18,984 nucleotides of DNA, taken from positions 1 to 18,984 of the forward strand of contig DAOUYU010000008.1 of the NCBI GenBank assembly GCA_030673995.1. Reading direction: 5' to 3'. The notes beneath the pieces are model-generated. The model did no database searches. It saw nothing but the letters and a program-made list of their open reading frames with translations, and had not been told where the DNA came from. How positions within the stretch are numbered: the stretch's first letter is position 1; each line of letters starts with the position of its first letter. This stretch comes from Candidatus Aminicenantota bacterium. Lineage in GTDB: Bacteria > Acidobacteriota > Aminicenantia > Aminicenantales > Aminicenantaceae. The position numbers and the translations under genes were made by a program. Below, piece after piece: positions 14,613 through 18,984 of the stretch.

Positions 14613-14955
14613 GGCTCATCACGTTTTTGAGTACCTGGTCGTATGAATGTTATAGATTTTGAGTTTGAAATAGGCAGGTAAATATCTATTCTTAGAACGT
14701 CATTCCCGCGAAAGCGGGAATCCAGTAGAATAATAAATCTTTTCATCTCCGTTTTTCTTATATTTTATTTCTTTTATTACTAATCCTAGATTCTTGCTAC
14801 CCCGCCTACGCGGGCACAGGCTTCGCGGGAATGACAGATGTGATGAGCCGAGGGAGATTATTAAACGCTGAGCTTATGGGTATAGAGACTTGGACTATTT
14901 CATGCTCAAAATCTACAACCTCCACACTACTAGGTACTCAAAAACGTGATGAGCC
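14613..14955. mobile_element. 343-bp foldback element with perfect 24-bp TIRs
   Basis: The outer 24 bases (14613-14636, beginning ggctcatcacgttttt) are the exact reverse complement of 14932-14955. A second inverted block (14649-14672 and 14896-14919, core tagattttgag) extends each arm to about 60 bases. Inside lie two REP units (14699-14835). No ORF is present. With such long arms the element can form a cruciform. A short match, TGATGAGCC, recurs at about 14840. The exact terminal identity suggests recent movement or gene conversion. Confidence 0.75.
14699..14835. repeat. REP pair, GTCAT ends facing outward
   Basis: A short forward unit (14699-14725, gtcattcccgcgaaagcggg then aatccag) and a long reverse unit (14789-14835, ending cgcgggaatgac) are separated by 63 bases. 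The unit types are those of 12844-12935 but the order and facing are swapped. The long unit carries CCCGCCTACGCGGG. Confidence 0.8.
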
Positions 14956-15050
14956 ATGAATGAGAAAATAATAAACTCAATACAGTTATTTATAATAGAT
15001 AGTAATCATATGGAGCTAACTTCAAAAAAGCTAGAAAAATATGTCTAACG

Positions 15051-15098
15051 ATTCGACATGTTGAAAAAACGTGTCGAATATGTTATAAATATTCGACA
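15051..15098. promoter_or_regulatory. Triple TTCGACA operator upstream of the fic gene
   Basis: Three half-sites: ATTCGACA (15051-15058), TGTCGAAT (15072-15079) and ATTCGACA (15091-15098). Adjacent half-sites are inverted and start 21 and 19 bases apart, about two helical turns. The second dyad is exact over 10 bases (GTGTCGAATA 15071-15080; TATTCGACAC 15090-15099). It overlaps the promoter spacer and the first transcribed bases, the arrangement of a repressor operator. The likely binder is the winged-helix tail of the Fic protein itself; that is inference. Confidence 0.75.
15061..15089 (+). promoter_or_regulatory. Sigma-70-type promoter of the fic gene
   Basis: TTGAAA (15061-15066), a 17-base spacer and TATAAA (15084-15089). 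Initiation would be near 15096, giving a leader of about 50 bases. The -10 box lies between the two arms of the exact dyad. Confidence 0.65.
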
Positions 15099-15146
15099 CG
15101 TAAATATTAAATGATCTTTCATTATTTCTAATAAATATTAAGTACT

Positions 15147-16232
15147 ATGAAATTCAAAAAAGACAAACCTTATAATGAATTACCTCTATTACCTCCTCAG
15201 ACTGATTTGAATAGTAGAGCTATCTTGAAAAAAGCAATATCTGCTCATAAAAATCTGGCTGAACTGAAGGGAGTTGCCCATATTATTCCGAATCAAACAG
15301 TTCTGATAAATTCAATTATTTTACGAGAGGCACGTTTAAGCTCCGAGATTGAGAATGTGGTTACAACAGATGATAAATTATATAAGGCATTTGCATCTAG
15401 TGCTAAAAATGTAGACCCTCAAACAAAAGAAGTGTTGCACTATAGAGAAGCATTATGGACAGGATATAACGAGTTGAAGAGTAGACGACTATTAGCCACT
15501 AATCTGTTTATCAAAACATTCAATATTATTAAACAGACAAATGAAAGAGTTAGAAATACACCTGGAACTAGAATCATAAATGGAAGAGGAAGCGTTGTGT
15601 ATTCTCCTCCCGAAGGAGAAGACCTAATAATAGAAAAGTTAATAAATCTAGATGAGTTCATCCATAATGATCAAGATGAGTTTGATCCTTTAGTTAAACT
15701 TGCCGTTATTCATTATCAGTTTGAAGCAATTCATCCTTTTACTGATGGAAATGGCAGAACAGGCAGGATTATAAACGTGTTATATCTTGTATATAAGAGA
15801 CTACTTGATCTACCGATTCTATATTTGAGTCATCACATCATTCAATATAAGGCCCAATATTATAGGCTCCTAAGGAATGTTACTGCTAAGAATGAATGGG
15901 GACCTTGGATTCTTTATATGCTAGATGCAGTTGAAAAAACCTCACTGGAGACCAAGAAAAAAATACTCCGAATTAAAGATTTAATGGATCAGACTCTTAA
16001 AGATGCAAGAGAGAAGTTGCCTTCTTATGTATATTCTAAGGAATTAGTTGAATTATTGTTTGAACAGCCATACTGTAAAGTACAATTTGTTGTAGACAAA
16101 GGCATTGCAAAGAGGCAAAGGGCATCAGTATACCTCATGGAGCTAGAGAAGATCGGTATTTTGACGAAAAAAAAGGTTGGAAAAGAAAATTTATTTTTGA
16201 ATCTTAAGTTTTACAGACTGTTGAAAAAGTGA
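15147..16232 (+). CDS. Class II Fic AMP-transferase with C-terminal winged helix
   Basis: 361 residues, close to the length of the SoFic type. The N-terminal part (about 1-90) carries the auto-inhibitory motif SSEIEN (65-70), fitting S/TxxxE-G/N, with Glu69 expected to block ATP orientation. The Fic core (about 95-265) has the intact signature HPFTDGNGRTGR (196-207) with catalytic His196. A C-terminal region (about 295-355, with VDKGIAKRQRASVYLMELEKIGIL) looks like a winged helix. Fic enzymes transfer AMP from ATP to target proteins, and class II members switch activity through the inhibitory helix. The ATG has no good ribosome site. The gene is markedly more AT-rich than its neighbours and lies alone on the plus strand beside a foldback element, suggesting transfer. 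No antitoxin-like partner gene is beside it, as expected when the inhibitor is in cis. Confidence 0.95.
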   Translation: MKFKKDKPYNELPLLPPQTDLNSRAILKKAISAHKNLAELKGVAHIIPNQTVLINSIILREARLSSEIENVVTTDDKLYKAFASSAKNVDPQTKEVLHYREALWTGYNELKSRRLLATNLFIKTFNIIKQTNERVRNTPGTRIINGRGSVVYSPPEGEDLIIEKLINLDEFIHNDQDEFDPLVKLAVIHYQFEAIHPFTDGNGRTGRIINVLYLVYKRLLDLPILYLSHHIIQYKAQYYRLLRNVTAKNEWGPWILYMLDAVEKTSLETKKKILRIKDLMDQTLKDAREKLPSYVYSKELVELLFEQPYCKVQFVVDKGIAKRQRASVYLMELEKIGILTKKKVGKENLFLNLKFYRLLKK

Positions 16233-16264
16233 TAAAGAACTGGGTAATTAGGAATTATCTACTC

Positions 16265-16300
16265 ATCTCACTCAGGGAAATCTGAGATTAGATCAAATTT
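16265..16300. terminator. Weak hairpin between convergent fic and MBL genes
   Basis: ATCTCA (16265-16270) pairs with TGAGAT (16283-16288) around a 12-base loop, with an AT-rich tail (caaatttt). The short stem makes it a doubtful terminator, but the position between two converging genes fits. Confidence 0.3.
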
Positions 16301-17147
16301 TCAGGGGTTCGAAGGTGTATTTATTGTTTATCTTTTTGACTTTTCCAAAAAGATGTTCGGGATCATGGTTAAAAGCAAGCATCCAGTCTTCTTCGATGGC
16401 CTGATCGAATAATTTCTTTTTATTTTCCAGGGTTTCCAGGGGATAAAGGTCATAGCTCATGATGTAAGGCAATCCTATGTGTGCCGAAGTCGGTACCAGG
16501 TCTGCGAGAAAAAAAAGAACCTTCCCCTCTGAACTAATCTTTACACACTGATGATAGGAAGTGTGTCCTGGCACATGAATAACCTCTATCCCTTCTGATA
16601 TCTCTTTATTTCCATCCACAAGCTCTAAAAGCCCGAAACGCTCCAGAGGCAAAAAACATTGAGGGAGATAACTCGCCTTATCTCTCTCGCTTGGATGAAG
16701 AGCGTATTCCCATTCACCTTTCTGGATGATGTATTTCGCACAGGGAAAGGTCGGTACAAATTCCCCTTTTTCGTCTCTATACGTGTTCTCTCCACAATGA
16801 TCGAAATGAAGATGAGTGTTTATAACAAAGTTGACATCATCAGCTTTATAACCAAGCTCTTGTAGAGAAGCGATAAGGCCAGGTTTCTTTTCTATGGAGT
16901 AATAGTCGAAAAATTTTGGGTCTAAATCATCTCCGATTCCTGTATCAACCAGGATTAATGCTTTATCCGTTTTTATCAGGAGAGAATTTAAAGAAAGCCT
17001 TATCCTGTTCTGTTCATCCGGGGCGAATTTCTTTTCCCATATGACTCTGGGAATGACCCCGAACATGGCCCCCCCGTCCAGATGGAAAAAGCTGGGTCTC
17101 AGGCCGAATATTTCAAACTGCCCCAGGGCAATTTTATCGATCGTCAT
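16293..17147 (-). CDS. MBL-fold metallohydrolase coupled to nuoI
   Basis: 284 residues with all metal-ligand motifs of the metallo-beta-lactamase fold: THLHFDHCG (His112, His114, Asp116, His117), His195 in VPGHTSYH, Asp216 in FLADLVP and His261 in FNHDP. Two metal ions are expected. The pattern VDTGIGDDL and HLHFDHCG is shared with the lactonase-like branch of the superfamily, but the substrate cannot be told from the motifs. There is no signal peptide, so it is cytoplasmic. The ATG overlaps the stop of nuoI by four bases, so expression is tied to complex I. It takes the place where nuoJ often stands. A housekeeping hydrolase (thioester, lactone or glyoxalase-like) is as likely as a role in respiration. 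Confidence 0.9.
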   Translation of the reverse strand: MTIDKIALGQFEIFGLRPSFFHLDGGAMFGVIPRVIWEKKFAPDEQNRIRLSLNSLLIKTDKALILVDTGIGDDLDPKFFDYYSIEKKPGLIASLQELGYKADDVNFVINTHLHFDHCGENTYRDEKGEFVPTFPCAKYIIQKGEWEYALHPSERDKASYLPQCFLPLERFGLLELVDGNKEISEGIEVIHVPGHTSYHQCVKISSEGKVLFFLADLVPTSAHIGLPYIMSYDLYPLETLENKKKLFDQAIEEDWMLAFNHDPEHLFGKVKKINNKYTFEPLKI

Positions 17148-17617
17148 CCCAGAAGCTTATCCAGGTCGTAGATGAGTTCCTGACGGCTGTACTCGGCAAA
17201 CTCGATATTCTCCGTGTCCATACGGATGGCATCTTCAGGGCAAGCCTCGACACAGAAACCGCAAAAGCAGCACCGGCTTAAATCAATGATAAATTTGGCC
17301 GGATATTTCTGGATTTCAGGATCAGGATCCTCTCCTGCCTCAATATATATACATTCTGATGGACAAACCGTGGCACACAGCATACAGGCCACACAACGAG
17401 GTTTGCCATCTTCTCTGGTCATCAGGCGGTGCAAACTCCTGTGCCTGGATGCGATTTCTCTTTTCTGCTCAGGATACTGAATAGTTACAGCACCCTTTTT
17501 CTTTGTCTTTATTCTCAGAACCTTCAAGATGTGGAAGAACATATTCACCACAAAATGACGGGTGGTTATTATGCTCCCCCTTATAATCTCGATAAAATAA
17601 CCCAGCGCTTTTATCAT
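17144..17617 (-). CDS. nuoI: NADH-quinone oxidoreductase subunit I
   Basis: 157 residues, typical of bacterial NuoI. An amphipathic N-terminus (IEIIRGSIITTRHFVVNMF) leads to two 4Fe-4S motifs: CVACMLCATVCP (Cys75, 78, 81, 85) and CCFCGFCVEACP (Cys116, 119, 122, 126; Cys117 is extra). These hold the N6a and N6b clusters that carry electrons from the NuoG arm towards quinone. The ATG starts one base after the nuoH stop and the 3' end overlaps the MBL gene by four bases, a fully compacted operon. The Cys pattern is intact, so the protein should be functional. Confidence 0.96.
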   Translation of the reverse strand: MIKALGYFIEIIRGSIITTRHFVVNMFFHILKVLRIKTKKKGAVTIQYPEQKREIASRHRSLHRLMTREDGKPRCVACMLCATVCPSECIYIEAGEDPDPEIQKYPAKFIIDLSRCCFCGFCVEACPEDAIRMDTENIEFAEYSRQELIYDLDKLLG

Positions 17618-17618
17618 T

Positions 17619-18692
17619 CTAGATACTCATAATAATGCCTGTTCCGATTATATTGGCCAGGCTCAATGGAATAAGAAGTTTCCAGCCCAAATCCATGACT
17701 TGATCGTAGCGAAACCTCGGATAAGTCCAGCGGATCAATATCTGGAGCCAGCAGAAAAAGAAAACCTTCAGGTTAAAAGCCAGCACCTGAAAGAGGACGA
17801 CAATCCCGTGAGGAAGCAGCACCTGCGCTCCCCAGGGAAAATGAAATCCGTCTGCAGACATCCAGGGTACCTGCCAGCCACCAAAAAAGAGCGTTATCAG
17901 CAAAGTGGAAATGATTAAGACTTCCATAAAGTCCGTCATCATAAACAGGCCCCATTTGAGGCCACTGTATTCGGTAAAAAAGCCTACGATCTCATTTTCT
18001 CCCTCAGGAAGGTCAAAAGGAACTCTTTTTGTCTCGGCGAGTGCGGCAAAGAAAAAGATGAGGCATCCCAGGGGCTGGAGAAAAACTCCCCACTTCGGGA
18101 GCCACCCAAAAAGAAGCTCTCCCTGAGCATGGACTATGGAGGAAAGATTCAAAGAGGGATAGACCATGATTAAGCCAACGAGCGACAACCCTAAGGCAAC
18201 CTCGTAGGAGACAAGCTGTGCAGCTCCCCGCATTCCTCCCAGCAGTGTGTATCTGTTATTTGAAGCCCAGCCGCCGAGGATGATGCCGTATATTCCTAGA
18301 GACAACATAGCCAGAACAAAAAGCAATCCCACATTAAAATCCAGTATGAGAAGCTTGATCTCCCGACCTCCAATCCTGAGGACATCCCCGAAAGGAATGG
18401 CTGAGATCGTTACTGCAACAAAAAAGAAAGAGATGAAGGGAGCCAGAGTGTGGAGATATTTCTTGGAGAACCTGGGCGTAAAATCTTCCTTGAAAACAAA
18501 TTTTATGGCATCGGCAATCGGCTGGAAGAGACCTATGATGCGAATTCCTAAAATATCTGCTCTGTTGGCTCCTATTCTATCTTGAATGACAGCACTCTCT
18601 TTTCTTTCCACCCACGTCAGGTATAGAGTGAGAGCAAGAAGCCAGACCAAAGCACAAATGATCTTGATTAAAACAATTAATACTTCACTCAC
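17619..18692 (-). CDS. nuoH: NADH-quinone oxidoreductase subunit H
   Basis: 357 residues from the GTG at 18692, which overlaps the nuoG stop by eight bases and has GAGAAG just upstream. A TTG four codons earlier has no ribosome site. About eight membrane helices are visible. Family landmarks: ERKESAVIQDRIGANRA, QPIADAIKFVFKE, NNRYTLLGGMRGAAQLVSYE, AETKRVPFDLPEGENEIVGF and WTYPRFRYDQVMDLGWK. NuoH forms the membrane heel of complex I and helps build the quinone chamber at the junction with the hydrophilic arm. All conserved charged loops are present. Confidence 0.96.
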   Translation of the reverse strand: MSEVLIVLIKIICALVWLLALTLYLTWVERKESAVIQDRIGANRADILGIRIIGLFQPIADAIKFVFKEDFTPRFSKKYLHTLAPFISFFFVAVTISAIPFGDVLRIGGREIKLLILDFNVGLLFVLAMLSLGIYGIILGGWASNNRYTLLGGMRGAAQLVSYEVALGLSLVGLIMVYPSLNLSSIVHAQGELLFGWLPKWGVFLQPLGCLIFFFAALAETKRVPFDLPEGENEIVGFFTEYSGLKWGLFMMTDFMEVLIISTLLITLFFGGWQVPWMSADGFHFPWGAQVLLPHGIVVLFQVLAFNLKVFFFCWLQILIRWTYPRFRYDQVMDLGWKLLIPLSLANIIGTGIIMSI

Positions 18693-18984
18693 TTTTCTTC
18701 TCAAAAAAAGGGATTTCTTTTTTCATCTCTCTTGAGATAGCCTCAGGAGAAGTGAACTGCCCGTAGTAGCTGATATTTTTTCCTAATTCTTTAGCCAGGT
18801 CGACAAGCATCTTCCATTCAGGCATGCTCTCTCCGGGCGCTTCCAGTGCAGGCGAAAATCTCTGGACTTTCCCTTCCGTATTTGTCAAGGAACCTCCTTT
18901 TTCGGCAATCAAAGCCGTAGGAAAGACGATATCGAAAAAGGAATCCAGGTCACTTGAAGAGGAAGAGAAAAGAACTTTGGTTTT
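18685..18984 (-). CDS. nuoG: NuoG-like subunit (molybdopterin-oxidoreductase type), C-terminal part only
   Basis: About 99 codons are visible; the 5' part runs off the window. The stretch DIVFPTALIAEKGGSLTNTE followed by GKVQRFSPALEAPGE and PEWKMLVDLAKELG is characteristic of the C-terminal region of NuoG and related molybdopterin-family subunits. In complex I, NuoG carries several Fe-S clusters between the NADH-oxidising arm and NuoI; those domains are outside the window. The end overlaps nuoH by eight bases, which supports assignment to complex I rather than to a formate dehydrogenase. Confidence 0.85.
   Translation of the reverse strand, partial: KTKVLFSSSSSDLDSFFDIVFPTALIAEKGGSLTNTEGKVQRFSPALEAPGESMPEWKMLVDLAKELGKNISYYGQFTSPEAISREMKKEIPFFEKKSE

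Noticed and set aside
12844..14835. CRISPR array formed by the recurring GC-rich palindromes
   Set aside because: Only four units, in inverted pairs with irregular spacing and two lengths; these are REP elements, not direct repeats with spacers.
15010..15048. Short plus-strand ORF MELTSKKLEKYV upstream of fic
   Set aside because: Only 12 codons, no clear ribosome site, and it ends before the operator; most likely chance.

Overview
The window comes from a Gram-negative-type bacterium of moderate GC. It encodes lipoproteins, a DUF481-type outer-membrane barrel ending in Phe, a type II secretion-like pseudopilin, complex I subunits and sigma-54 enhancer-binding regulation. No rRNA, tRNA, CRISPR array or intact insertion sequence is visible. 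Gene content and style suggest an uncultured lineage such as Aminicenantota or an Acidobacteriota relative; this is an impression, not a placement.

Left, plus strand (1-2095): the C-terminal part of an NtrC-family regulator and an overlapping NtrY-like histidine kinase, closed by a strong hairpin terminator. The rest up to about 12.3 kb is minus strand. From 6698 down to 2241 lies a compact cluster: lipoprotein, HAMP-only membrane protein, a possible 33-residue ORF, an orphan GspG-like pseudopilin, a Cache/HAMP/GAF/HD-GYP sensor, and a second lipoprotein paralogous to the first. From 10697 to 7127 lie a half-size YraQ/ArsP-like permease, an exported M1 metallopeptidase and a polytopic membrane protein. 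A PAS-PAS-GGDEF diguanylate cyclase (10995-12317) gives the window both a maker and a breaker of c-di-GMP.

Middle (12.3-15.1 kb): repeat-rich DNA. There are three different elements with terminal inverted repeats and no transposase. Two of them carry REP pairs in opposite arrangements. The third copy of a dispersed intergenic repeat also lies here. Between the elements is a tightly overlapped minus-strand trio: a stand-alone LigD-type 3'-phosphoesterase, a 53-residue TRASH-type zinc protein, and a DUF481 outer-membrane protein whose start codon is unclear.

Right: an AT-rich class II Fic AMP-transferase gene (plus strand) lies behind a promoter covered by three TTCGACA half-sites, which looks like an autoregulated and probably transferred gene. 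Convergent to it is the 3' part of a complex I operon, nuoG-nuoH-nuoI, in which nuoI is coupled by a 4-base overlap to an MBL-fold hydrolase instead of being followed by nuoJ.

Most promising leads: the Fic operator, the phosphoesterase/TRASH/OMP trio, the lipoprotein-bracketed pseudopilin/HD-GYP cluster, and the dispersed GGTGATTTTTT repeat.
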